Positions 1 through 7,647 of a DNA stretch of 19,191 nt are shown piece after piece (the first letter of the stretch is position 1; every line of letters begins with the position of its first letter). The notes below the pieces were generated by a model, which was not told the DNA's origin, did no database searches, and worked only from the letters and a program-made list of their open reading frames with translations. Source of the stretch: JBKPNX01 sp050729115 (GTDB lineage Bacteria; Pseudomonadota; Alphaproteobacteria; Geminicoccales; Geminicoccaceae); contig JBOHKK010000083.1 in assembly GCA_050729115.1 (NCBI GenBank), positions 1-19,191 of the forward strand, read 5' to 3'. The position numbers and the translations under genes were made by a program.

Positions 1-540
1 CTCGATCTTGTCCAGCACCTGCGCCGCCTGCGGCCAGTCGAAGCCGACCCGGGCGGCGCGCCTTTGCAGCTTGGCCGCGCGCGCGAGCGCCGGCAGGGCG
101 AGCGGCACGTCGTCGAGCAGGCGATGCCGCTCGCCCTGCTCCGCCGCCTTGTCGGCGCGCTCCCTGGCCTTGGCCGCCTCCCAGGCATGGCTCTGCGCCC
201 GGGCATCCTCGATCTCCCCGGCGCCGAACACGTGCGGATGGCGGCGGATCATCTTGTCGGCGATGCGCGCGGCGACCTCATCGAAGTCGAACCGCCCCGC
301 CTCCTTGGCCATCTGGGCGTGGTAGACCACCTGGAGCAGGAGATCGCCCAACTCGTCCCTGAGGTGCTCCAGATCGCCCCGGGCGATCGCGTCGGCGACC
401 TCGTAGGCCTCCTCGACGGTGTAGGGCGCGATCGAGGCAAAATCCTGCTCGAGATCCCAGGGGCAGCCGCCGTCGGGATCGCGCAGCCGCGCCATCACCC
501 AGAGCAGGCGCTCGATCGGCGATTCGTGTTCCGGGATCAC
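1..540 (-). CDS. mazG: Nucleoside triphosphate pyrophosphohydrolase MazG (partial, C-terminus outside window)
   Basis: MazG hydrolyses (d)NTPs to NMP and pyrophosphate in the cytoplasm and is thought to clean up non-canonical nucleotides. The 180 codons visible start at GTG and run off the left edge. Near the N-terminus are the motif GGCPWD (residues 24-29) and the metal-binding EEAYE (43-47), followed by DELGD (62-66), the EExxE...ExxD signature of the MazG fold. RRHPHVFG follows later and is also typical of the family. Full-length relatives are about 260-280 aa, so roughly a third is missing. The start GTG (540-538) overlaps the xseA stop as GTGA, which implies translational coupling to xseA. 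No other frame competes. Identification is confident from motifs. The family has both housekeeping and regulatory members, and this one looks like the housekeeping type. Confidence 0.93.
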   Translation of the reverse strand, partial: MIPEHESPIERLLWVMARLRDPDGGCPWDLEQDFASIAPYTVEEAYEVADAIARGDLEHLRDELGDLLLQVVYHAQMAKEAGRFDFDEVAARIADKMIRRHPHVFGAGEIEDARAQSHAWEAAKARERADKAAEQGERHRLLDDVPLALPALARAAKLQRRAARVGFDWPQAAQVLDKIE

Positions 541-2087
541 AGCAGACGCCTCTGCTCGCCCTGCGGGCGCGGCGCGGACCGCGCCGGCTTCGAGCTGCCG
601 CCGCGCGCGACCAGGGTCGGCACGCGGCCGTCGTGGAACTGGATCTCGAGCGCGGTCTCGGCCCGGGCGCGCGCCGCCGACGGCACCGGCCGGCCCCCCT
701 CATCGCGGACGAGGGCGAAGCCGCGCGCGAGCACGCCCTCGTAGCTCAGGCTGGCGAGCAGACTGGAAGAGGCGCCAAGGCGCTGCGCCGCATCGCGCAG
801 CGCGCGCGCCACCGCGCCGTCCTTTCGGGCGGCAAGGTCGGTAAGGCCGCGGTCATGCCGGGGCAGTCGCGCCCGCAGCTCGTCCAGGGACAGCCGGCTG
901 GCGAGGCGGTCGAGCTGACGCGTATGGTCCCGAAGGAAGCCGCGGAACTGGTAGGCGAGCCGATCGAGCTGGCTCCCGAGGCGAAGCGCGGTGTCCTGGA
1001 GCAGCTGGGCAGGCGATCGCAGGCGGGCGCAAAGCCCCTGGAGGTGCAGCTCGCAACGCTCGATCCGGGCGTGCAGGGCGCGCGGCAGGCGCTCGGCCCA
1101 ATCATCGAGCCGCTGTCCAGCACGTCCCAGCAGATCGGCCGGATCCGGCAGACCACGGCCGAGACCGATCAGCCGATGCTCCAGCTGGCCGAGCTCGCGC
1201 TGCGTGCCGTGGAACATCCGGTGTTCCAGCTGCGCGAGGCGATGGGCCAGCTCGGCGCGCACCGGCACGGCAAGCTCGGCGGCCGCGGTCGGGGTCGGCG
1301 CCCGGCGATCGGCGGCGTGGTCGATCAAGGTGGTGTCGGTCTCGTGGCCGACCGCCGAGATCAGCGGAATCCGGCTGGCAGCCGCAGCACGCACCACGAC
1401 CTCCTCGTTGAACGCCCACAGGTCCTCGAGCGAGCCGCCGCCGCGCGCCACGATCAGGAGGTCCGGGCGCGGCACCGGACCCGCGTCCGGCAGGGCGTTG
1501 AAGCCCGCGATCGCGGCCGCGACCTGCTCGGCCGCGAGCTCGCCCTGGACCACCACCGGCCACAGTAGCACCCGGCGCGGGAAGCGCTCGGCCACGCGGT
1601 GCAGGATGTCGCGGATCACGGCGCCGGTCGGCGAGGTGACGATGCCGATCACCTCGGGCAAAAACGGCAGGGGCCGCTTGCGCTCGGCATCGAACAGCCC
1701 CTCGCCCGCCAGCTTCTTCCTGCGCTCCTCGAGCAATGCCATCAGGGCGCCGACCCCGGCTGGCGCCAGGCGGTCGACGATCAGCTGATACTTGGACCGG
1801 CTGGGATAGGTGCTGATGCGGCCGGTCGCCACGACCTCGAGGCCATCCTCCGGCTTGAACGACAGGCGCAGCGCGGTGCTGCGCCAGCAGACCGCGTCCA
1901 GGCAGGCGGCCTCGTCCTTGAGCGCGAAGTAGCAGTGCCCCGAGGAGTGCTTCTTGAAGCCGGAGATCTCGCCGCGCACGCGCACGTAGCCGTAGGCGTC
2001 CTCGAGCGTGCGCCTGAGCGCCGCCGAGAGCTCGCTCACGCTGTATTCGGTGACGTTCTCTCGCTCCAAGGGCGCTTCGATGGTCAC
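537..2087 (-). CDS. xseA: Exodeoxyribonuclease VII large subunit XseA
   Basis: This is the large subunit of exonuclease VII, a cytoplasmic single-strand-specific exonuclease that works with XseB, which is not in the window. The 516-aa protein has an N-terminal OB-fold (about residues 14-110, beginning EYSVSELSAALRRTLE, with RGEISGFKKHSSGHCYF). The catalytic domain includes IGIVTSPTGAVIRD (147-160), ARGGGSLEDLW (214-224) and the conserved SAVGHETDTTLID (244-256). A long basic, coiled-coil-like C-terminus follows. The frame stays open about 130 codons upstream, but homology begins at VTIEAPLERE, so the GTG at 2087 is chosen. No strong ribosome-binding site precedes it, so the exact start is moderately sure. 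The stop overlaps the mazG start. The 191 bp separating it from the divergent hydrolase gene should hold both promoters, but no clear promoter boxes were recognised there. Confidence 0.95.
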   Translation of the reverse strand: MTIEAPLERENVTEYSVSELSAALRRTLEDAYGYVRVRGEISGFKKHSSGHCYFALKDEAACLDAVCWRSTALRLSFKPEDGLEVVATGRISTYPSRSKYQLIVDRLAPAGVGALMALLEERRKKLAGEGLFDAERKRPLPFLPEVIGIVTSPTGAVIRDILHRVAERFPRRVLLWPVVVQGELAAEQVAAAIAGFNALPDAGPVPRPDLLIVARGGGSLEDLWAFNEEVVVRAAAASRIPLISAVGHETDTTLIDHAADRRAPTPTAAAELAVPVRAELAHRLAQLEHRMFHGTQRELGQLEHRLIGLGRGLPDPADLLGRAGQRLDDWAERLPRALHARIERCELHLQGLCARLRSPAQLLQDTALRLGSQLDRLAYQFRGFLRDHTRQLDRLASRLSLDELRARLPRHDRGLTDLAARKDGAVARALRDAAQRLGASSSLLASLSYEGVLARGFALVRDEGGRPVPSAARARAETALEIQFHDGRVPTLVARGGSSKPARSAPRPQGEQRRLL

Positions 2088-2278
2088 GGATGATCCATAT
2101 CGCGGGCGGTGAGTGGTCCGGGTAGCGTCGGGCGCCGATCCTGCCGGTTGCGGCGGTGGCGTCAAGGCGGAAGCGCAAGGGGCGCGCGGTCGCGGTGGCA
2201 AAATCGCCGAGCAGACCGTCGTGGCTGCGACGCGATGGCGGTGGTCGAGGGCGGTCGGCTCGGCTAATGTCGCCGTAG

Positions 2279-3580
2279 ATGAGCAACCTGTGCGGCAATT
2301 CAATCGCAAGGTTTGCGAGGGCGGGGCTGCTCGCGCTCGTTGCGACGTCGTGCGCGCCGCCGAGCGAGCTTGGTCGGCGCCATCTGCCCTCGGGTCACGA
2401 GATTCCGATGCCGTCGGGCGATTTCGCCGCCTACGTCGCCGCCGCAAAGGCGGCGATCGCCGATGCCAACCAGGCACTCGAGCGGCCGCTCGCGGCGGCG
2501 GTCATCGAGGATCGCGCCCCGTTCGAGCTGGTGCCGGATCCTCGCCGTTGCCCGCCCTCTGCGGATGGCCGGCATCCCAAGGCGGCGCTCCTGCTCCATG
2601 GCTTGGGCGGCAGCCCGTACGAGATGCGCGATCTGGGCCGCGCGCTGGTCGAGGCATGCTACCTGGTACGCGCCATCCTCCTGCCCGGGCACGGCACCGT
2701 GCCGGGCGACCTGCTGGATGTGGACGACCAGGAATGGGTCCAGGCGACCCGACTCGCCATCGCGAGCTTCGAGCGCAAGGCCGAGCGTCTGGTCCTTGTC
2801 GGGTTCGGGGTGGGCGCCACGCTCGCGCTGCACGCGGCGCTGCTCGACCAGCCGCCCCCCGGGCCGGAGCTGGTCGGGGCGGTGCTGCTGTCCCCGGCGC
2901 TCGGGACCGGGGCGCCGCCTGCCTGGCTGCGCGCCCCTGCGCTCTACGGCGATCTCCTGCCCGCAGCGCGCTGGAGCCGGCTGCTGGCCGATGGCGACCC
3001 GGTGCGCTACGAGTCCATGCCGCACCACGCCGAGCTTCAGCGCGCCCGCCTGATCGCCGCGCTCGACGCCCGGGAAGAGCCGCTGCAGCTCCCGGTCTAT
3101 GTGGCGATCAGCGCCAGCGATGCCGAGTTCGACCCGGGTGCGGCGCGCGACTGGTTCTGCCGGCGCCTGAGCGGACCGCGCCGGCTGATCTGGTACACGC
3201 CAGCGCCCGCCGGCGACACCGGTTGCCAGTTCGTGGTCGAGCGCGCGAGCGCGGCGACGACGGGGATCCTCGACTTGTCGCACGTCGCCCTGCCGATCGC
3301 CCCGGACAATCCGCGCTATGGTGCCGAGGGCGCCTATCTCGACTGCTCGCACTACTACTGGGAGGTGGACACGCCGAGCTGGTTCATCTGCATGGACCCG
3401 AGCAAAACGGCCGCGAACTCAAAGGTGCGCCAGGGCGAGATTACGGAGGCCAACCTGCAACGCCACGTCGTGCGGCGGCTGACCTACAACCCGGATTTCG
3501 AGGCCATGGTCGAGGACTTGCTGGCGTTCCTGGCCGACCCGGGCTGGCCGCAGGGCTTGGACGTCGAAGTGAGCCCGTGA
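2279..3580 (+). CDS. Putative lipoprotein, alpha/beta-hydrolase fold with glycine at the nucleophile position
   Basis: The 433-aa protein has a short basic N-terminus, a hydrophobic stretch and a plausible lipobox ending at Cys25 (VATSC), so it is probably exported and lipid-anchored. The rest looks like an alpha/beta hydrolase of the monoacylglycerol-lipase/esterase type. It has an oxyanion-type LLLHGLGGSPYE (104-115), LLPGHGT (134-140), a nucleophile elbow (LVGFGVGA, 173-180), an acid candidate at Asp281 or Asp285 and a His335 candidate in LSHVALP. The elbow should read GxSxG but reads G-F-G-V-G: codon GGG at Gly177 replaces the serine. It may therefore be inactive as a serine hydrolase, or use another chemistry. 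The C-terminal part contains DCSHYYWEV and RRLTYNPDFEAMVEDLLAFL. It stands alone upstream of upp. No strong ribosome-binding site is seen, so the start is reasonable rather than certain. Confidence 0.82.
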   Translation: MSNLCGNSIARFARAGLLALVATSCAPPSELGRRHLPSGHEIPMPSGDFAAYVAAAKAAIADANQALERPLAAAVIEDRAPFELVPDPRRCPPSADGRHPKAALLLHGLGGSPYEMRDLGRALVEACYLVRAILLPGHGTVPGDLLDVDDQEWVQATRLAIASFERKAERLVLVGFGVGATLALHAALLDQPPPGPELVGAVLLSPALGTGAPPAWLRAPALYGDLLPAARWSRLLADGDPVRYESMPHHAELQRARLIAALDAREEPLQLPVYVAISASDAEFDPGAARDWFCRRLSGPRRLIWYTPAPAGDTGCQFVVERASAATTGILDLSHVALPIAPDNPRYGAEGAYLDCSHYYWEVDTPSWFICMDPSKTAANSKVRQGEITEANLQRHVVRRLTYNPDFEAMVEDLLAFLADPGWPQGLDVEVSP

Positions 3581-3670
3581 TCAAAGGCGCCTTGCGGTTC
3601 GTTGTGCCATGGTCATGGCTGAGCGGTGGCCGGTCTGCTAAGCTCGCGCGGCGATGAGCGAGGATGCGAC

Positions 3671-4312
3671 ATGGACGCCAAGGCCAAGAACGTCATCGTG
3701 ATCGACCACCCGCTGGTCCAGCACAAGCTCACCTTGATGCGCAAGCGGGACACCGCGGTGGTGCAGTTTCGGCAGCTGGCGCGGGAGATCGCCCTGCTCC
3801 TGGCCTATGAGGTGACCCGCGATCTGCCGACCACGACCACCCCGATCGACACGCCGCTCGCCGAGATGGCGGCGCCCACGCTCGCCGGCAAGAAGCTCTG
3901 TGTCGTCTCGATCCTGCGCGCCGGCGAAGGGCTGCTCCAGGGCATGCTCGATCTGGTGCCCTCGGCCCGGGTCGGCCACGTCGGCATCTACCGTGATCCG
4001 GAGACGCTGGTCGCGGTCGAGTACTACTACAAGGTGCCGGAAGACCTGCAGGAACGCCTGGTGGTCGTGGTCGACCCGATGCTCGCGACCGGCAATTCGG
4101 CGGTCGCCGCCGTCAGCAAGCTCAAGGAGGACGGCGCCCAGCAGATCAAGTTCGTATGCCTGCTCGCCGCGCCCGAGGGCATCGCGCAGTTCCAGAGCGT
4201 CCATCCCGACGTGCCGATCTTCACGGCGGCGATCGACAGGCGCCTGAACGACCACGGCTACATCGTACCCGGTCTCGGCGACGCCGGCGACCGCCTGTAC
4301 GGCACGAAGTGA
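3671..4312 (+). CDS. upp: Uracil phosphoribosyltransferase
   Basis: The enzyme makes UMP from uracil and PRPP in pyrimidine salvage (cytoplasm). The 213-aa product matches the usual size of about 208-213 aa. Visible signatures are HPLVQHKLTLMR (13-24), SILRAGEGLLQGM (80-92), the PRPP-binding VVVVDPMLATGNS (131-143) and the C-terminal uracil-binding region AIDRRLNDHGYIVPGLGDAG (187-206). An in-frame ATG 45 nt upstream exists, but the ATG at 3671 aligns with the family N-terminus and is preceded by GCGAGGA at suitable spacing, so it was preferred. No uracil permease gene is adjacent. It lies 90 bp downstream of the hydrolase gene on the same strand, so co-transcription is possible. Confidence 0.97.
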   Translation: MDAKAKNVIVIDHPLVQHKLTLMRKRDTAVVQFRQLAREIALLLAYEVTRDLPTTTTPIDTPLAEMAAPTLAGKKLCVVSILRAGEGLLQGMLDLVPSARVGHVGIYRDPETLVAVEYYYKVPEDLQERLVVVVDPMLATGNSAVAAVSKLKEDGAQQIKFVCLLAAPEGIAQFQSVHPDVPIFTAAIDRRLNDHGYIVPGLGDAGDRLYGTK

Positions 4313-4389
4313 TGGACCTTCCGTCTTGGCGTGCGTGTCGGCGCGGACGGTAGGGTGCGTGCCGGCATCGAGGGGAGCGGATGGGAGCG

Positions 4390-4872
4390 CTAGCCAGAGG
4401 AGAACAGGCGGGCGTCCCAGACGACCGGGCGCGGCTCGGCGTGCGTGACGTGCCGAAACTGGGGGTGGCGCCGGTTGATCAGAACGTTCCGTTCCAGGCC
4501 CATCGCGGGCACCGACGGCACGATCAGCACGGCGGTCCGGCCACTGTCGTACCAGGCATCGCCGTACGCCTGACTGGCGGTGTAGTCCGGTCGGCTCCAT
4601 CCGGGCACGTCGGCCGCGCCCACCTCCTCGACCGTCACCGTCGCTGGAATGAAGATCTCGGCGAAATGGTGGTCTTTCGGTATTTTACCCAACCGGGAGC
4701 GCACCAGCTTTTCGATCAGAGCGACCGCGAAACCAAGGCCGGCATAGATCACGTGTCGTCCCGAGCTGTTCCAGCGCGCCCCGAAGCGGTAAGCGCCGCC
4801 GCCATCCAGCAGCGGGAATCGATTCTCTGCGAGCCGGAACGCGGTCAATGGGCCAGATGGATGAGACGGCAT
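4390..4872 (-). CDS. RES-domain toxin (NAD+-targeting toxin of a RES/Xre pair)
   Basis: RES toxins (MbcT/ParT-like) degrade or use NAD+, or ADP-ribosylate a metabolic target, and arrest growth when free of antitoxin. The 160-aa product has the family's typical length and its conserved polar residues: Arg in FGARWNSSG (30-38), Tyr43 in VIYAG, Glu54 in ALIEKLV and Ser120 in LIVPSVPA. The characteristic NVLINRRHPQF follows (129-139). All residues expected for activity appear present. The ATG at 4872 lies 4 nt after the antitoxin stop, without a good ribosome-binding site of its own, which suggests coupled translation. This start codon is in the loop of a perfect hairpin, listed separately. Which of the two reported biochemical activities applies cannot be told from sequence. 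Confidence 0.92.
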   Translation of the reverse strand: MPSHPSGPLTAFRLAENRFPLLDGGGAYRFGARWNSSGRHVIYAGLGFAVALIEKLVRSRLGKIPKDHHFAEIFIPATVTVEEVGAADVPGWSRPDYTASQAYGDAWYDSGRTAVLIVPSVPAMGLERNVLINRRHPQFRHVTHAEPRPVVWDARLFSSG

Positions 4873-4880
4873 CGTCTCAT
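4861..4880 (-). promoter_or_regulatory. Hairpin enclosing the toxin start codon
   Basis: In the mRNA the sequence reads ATGAGACG, ATGC, CGTCTCAT: two perfectly complementary 8-nt arms (4880-4873 and 4868-4861) around a 4-nt loop. The loop contains the RES toxin ATG (4872-4870). The 5' arm contains the antitoxin stop codon TGA (4879-4877). The pairing is seen directly. The inferred role is to keep toxin initiation low unless a ribosome finishing the antitoxin melts the stem. Confidence 0.55.
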
Positions 4881-5314
4881 GCCGGAAGCCCGTGCCTGAT
4901 CCCCTCGAGAATTTCTTCCACGTGTCGGGCGCCGAACTCCTCGACGGCGACCTCCAGCGGAGGCCGATCCTCCAGCTCCGGGTGCGGCGTGAGGAGGAAC
5001 TGGCGCGCATCGTCTGGATCGCCCCAGACGTCCTCGGTGAGCGCTATGACGCTGGCGAGACGCGCCACGCGCTCGCTCTCCGCCGGGGTAAGCTGACCAG
5101 CTTTGGCGCGCCGCTTGTATGTGCCTTCGGGCACCACCCGATAAAGGAAGCGCCTGCGCTCCGCCGGATCGCGAAAGACGCGCGCGACCGTGTTGTGCAG
5201 GGCCTCGAGGCGCAGGCCGTTCTTGATTTCCGCCCGCAGATCCGTGAGACCGCGCACCGGCGCGTGCACGGCTGCACTCCCGCCCATCACCTCAACCACG
5301 GCCTGCGGCTGCAT
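4877..5314 (-). CDS. Xre/MbcA/ParS-family antitoxin (DUF2384 toxin-binding domain)
   Basis: This is the antitoxin partner of the RES toxin encoded immediately downstream; such proteins bind the toxin active site and repress their own operon. The 145-aa protein has an N-terminal helical segment (about residues 20-75, LTDLRAEIKNGLRLEAL and the basic YKRRAKAGQLTPAE) resembling the Xre-like part. The C-terminal DUF2384 region (about 82-145) includes VIALTEDVWGDPDDARQFL and ends EEFGARHVEEILEGIRHGLPA-like, which is diagnostic. The ATG at 5314 is preceded by a strong ribosome-binding site, AGAGGAGAT, four bases upstream. An open extension of 28 codons further upstream crosses the putative promoter and was rejected. 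Antitoxin-first order and a 4-nt gap to the toxin fit a type II operon. Confidence 0.9.
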   Translation of the reverse strand: MQPQAVVEVMGGSAAVHAPVRGLTDLRAEIKNGLRLEALHNTVARVFRDPAERRRFLYRVVPEGTYKRRAKAGQLTPAESERVARLASVIALTEDVWGDPDDARQFLLTPHPELEDRPPLEVAVEEFGARHVEEILEGIRHGLPA

Positions 5315-5334
5315 CTTGATCTCCTCTCGATCAC

Positions 5335-5372
5335 ACGATCCCAAATGTATGGATCGTTTAGTCTGGACGCAA
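5335..5372 (-). promoter_or_regulatory. Putative promoter and operator of the toxin-antitoxin operon
   Basis: On the minus strand TTGCGT (5372-5367) and TACATT (5349-5344) are separated by 17 nt, a plausible sigma-70 -35/-10 pair (3/6 and 4/6 matches to consensus). They lie at a sensible distance from the antitoxin ATG at 5314. A perfect 7-bp inverted repeat, ACGATCC (5335-5341) and GGATCGT (5351-5357) with a 9-nt spacer, straddles the -10 box. It is therefore well placed as an autoregulatory operator. Sequence facts are seen; function is inferred. Confidence 0.45.
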
Positions 5373-5685
5373 GCGGTGCCGGTTGTGGCGAAGCTCACAG
5401 CGGACCGGGCGGCTCAGGAGCCGTGCCGGGCGAGGGTGGGGCCCAGGCAGGCAGCGATCGGGAACTAACGGATTAGGCAACCTGCGCAGGCGGACGCGAG
5501 TTGGGGCCGGAATCGGAATCAGCACCGTCGCCGCCGGCACGGCGAGGTCGGATCGAGCTGCCTGCTCCGGCCCACGCGCGATCCAAGAGCCGCAGCGTAC
5601 CTGCGCTCTGGTCGATGCCTGAGGTGTGCGATCGTGCGCTCCTGCCGCCTGTTGATGGCGGGCGCCGCGGTTTTCCTCGCTTGCA
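5373..5685. other. Intergenic stretch without a recognisable gene
   Basis: Between the toxin-antitoxin promoter and the kup stop codon no open frame has a recognisable product, and those present look like chance frames in GC-rich DNA. The only structure noticed is a small hairpin downstream of kup (CCGCC at 5645-5649 with GGCGG at 5657-5661). It has no T-run, so it is at best a weak terminator candidate. Confidence 0.5.
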
Positions 5686-7623
5686 TCAGATCTCGACCTG
5701 GATGCCGATCTCGACTACGCGCTCCGGCGGCAGACTGTAGAAGGCGGTCGCGCGCGCGGCGTTGCGCGCCATGAGCTCGAAGATGTGGTCCTGCCAGAGC
5801 GGCAGCCCGAACGCTTTGCGCGGGATCAGCGTCTCGCGGCCGAGATAGAAGGTGGTGGCGTCGAGATCGACGGGCAGGCCCAAGGGCTCGCAAAGCCTGA
5901 GCGCCACCGGGATGCTCGGCGTCTGCATGAAGCCGTAACGCGCCACCACCCGATAGAGGGTCGGGTCCAGTGCTGCGATCTCCAGCCGCTCCGCCGCTGG
6001 CACCCTCGGAATGTCCTCGGTCTCGACGCGCAGGAGCACCACCTGCTCGTGAAGCACCTGGTTGTGGCGCAGATGGTGCAGAAGGATGGGTGGTATGGTC
6101 GTCGCGTCGGCCGCGGTCACGAAGACCGCGGTTCCAGGAACCCGAACCGGCGGCCGCTCCCGGAGGCTTTGAACGAACTCCTCGAGCGACTGCTGGTTCT
6201 TCCGCAGTTGTCGGGCCAGCAGGCGGCGGCCACGGCGCCACGTCACCATGAGCGTGAAGATCAGCCCTGCGATCACCAGCGGATACCAGCCGCCATCCGG
6301 GATCTTGAGCAGGGTCGCAGCGAAGAATGCCAGATCGATCACCAGGAAGGGCACTGCGATCAGGCCGGCGACGAGGGCGTTCCAGCCCCATCGTCGGGCC
6401 ACGAAGAAGGCCAGCACGGTGGTGATCACCATGTCGGTCGAGATGGCCACTCCATAGGCAGACGCGAGATTGCCCGACGAGCGGAACCCGACGACCAGGC
6501 CGATGGTCGCGATCATCAGCAGCCAGTTGATGCCCGGGATGTAGATCTGACCCTTCTCGGCACCGTGGGTGTGCACGATGTTCAGGCGCGGCAGAACGCC
6601 GATCTGCACCGCCTGCTGGGTCAGCGAGAACACGCCCGAGATCACCGCCTGCGAGGCGATCGCCGTGGCCGCGGCGGCAAGCGCGACGAGCGGATACAGC
6701 GCCCATCGCGGGGCGAGCTCATAGAACGGTTTCGAGATGGCCTGCGGATCGGTCAGGACCAGGGCGCCCTGGCCGAAGTAGTTCAGCACCAGCGACGGCA
6801 GGACCAGCGCGAACCATGCGGCCCGGATCGGCGCGCGGCCGAAGTGGCCCATGTCGGCATAGAGGACCTCGCCGCCCGTGACCACGAGGAAGACGGCGCC
6901 GAGAACCGCGAACGCGACCAGCCCATGGGCGTGAAGGAACTCGTACGCGTACCGCGGATCGAGCGCGGCAAGGACGGCCGGCTCATGAGCGATGCCCGTG
7001 ACCCCGAGGATCGCCAGGATCAGGAACCAGACCAGCATGATCGGGCCAAACACGGCGCCGATGGCGGCGGTGCCGCGATGCTGGCAAGCGAACAGCGCCA
7101 CCAGGATCGCGATCGTGATCGGCATGACGTAAGGCTCGAACGCCGGCGTCGCGATCTCGAGCCCTTCGATGGCGCTCAGGACCGAGATCGCCGGCGTGAT
7201 CGTGCCGTCGCCGTACAACAGCGCCGCGCCGAAGATACCGATCGAGATCAACGCGTAACGGAGGGTCCCGGATTCGGCCTGGCGAGGATTGAGCAGGGAG
7301 ACCAGCGCGATGATGCCGCCCTCGCCGCGATTGTCCGCCCGCATCACGAGGAGCAGGTACTTGATCGAGATGACGATGATGAGGGCCCAGAAGATCAGCG
7401 ACAGGATGCCGAGCACGTTGGTCCGATTCACCTCCACAAGGGCGTGGCCCAGGAAGCTCTCGCGAAACGCGTAGAGCGGGCTCGTGCCGATGTCGCCGTA
7501 GACGATGCCGAGCGCCACCAGACTGGCAGCGGCGAGCGAGGGGCGCTCCGGCGGCACGGCTCCGGTCGGCGCCGAGCCGGCGGTGGACCCGTCCTTGCCG
7601 GCGGTTTGCTTGGCGGCGGCCAT
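5686..7623 (-). CDS. kup: KUP-family potassium uptake protein
   Basis: Low-affinity, proton-coupled K+ importer of the inner membrane. The 645-aa protein starts with a polar N-tail of about 28 residues. The family signature GIVYGDIGTSPLY (39-51) follows in the first membrane helix, then RADNRGEGGIIAL (95-107) and LLYGDGTITPAISVLSAIEG (136-155). About twelve hydrophobic segments run to roughly residue 470. A C-terminal cytoplasmic domain follows (about 480-645, including RYGFMQTPSIPVAL and TFYLGRETLIP), which is complete and typical. Length agrees with E. coli Kup (622 aa). It lies 24 bp after the SDR gene on the same strand and is likely co-transcribed with it. No strong ribosome-binding site is seen before the chosen ATG, so the start could shift within the non-conserved tail. 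Confidence 0.97.
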   Translation of the reverse strand: MAAAKQTAGKDGSTAGSAPTGAVPPERPSLAAASLVALGIVYGDIGTSPLYAFRESFLGHALVEVNRTNVLGILSLIFWALIIVISIKYLLLVMRADNRGEGGIIALVSLLNPRQAESGTLRYALISIGIFGAALLYGDGTITPAISVLSAIEGLEIATPAFEPYVMPITIAILVALFACQHRGTAAIGAVFGPIMLVWFLILAILGVTGIAHEPAVLAALDPRYAYEFLHAHGLVAFAVLGAVFLVVTGGEVLYADMGHFGRAPIRAAWFALVLPSLVLNYFGQGALVLTDPQAISKPFYELAPRWALYPLVALAAAATAIASQAVISGVFSLTQQAVQIGVLPRLNIVHTHGAEKGQIYIPGINWLLMIATIGLVVGFRSSGNLASAYGVAISTDMVITTVLAFFVARRWGWNALVAGLIAVPFLVIDLAFFAATLLKIPDGGWYPLVIAGLIFTLMVTWRRGRRLLARQLRKNQQSLEEFVQSLRERPPVRVPGTAVFVTAADATTIPPILLHHLRHNQVLHEQVVLLRVETEDIPRVPAAERLEIAALDPTLYRVVARYGFMQTPSIPVALRLCEPLGLPVDLDATTFYLGRETLIPRKAFGLPLWQDHIFELMARNAARATAFYSLPPERVVEIGIQVEI

Positions 7624-7647
7624 GTCGGGCCAGCGGGCGGCTCTGGC

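Noticed and set aside
2113..3657. Overlapping plus-strand frame of 514 codons across the hydrolase gene
   Set aside because: It is out of frame with the clearly hydrolase-like product and is dominated by Arg/Gly/Ala, a frame shadow.
3626..3670. Upstream ATG extending upp by 15 residues
   Set aside because: The extension is not like the family N-terminus, and the ribosome-binding site sits before the ATG at 3671.
5645..5661. Intrinsic terminator for kup
   Set aside because: The stem is only 5 bp and no T-run follows, so it cannot be called a terminator with confidence.
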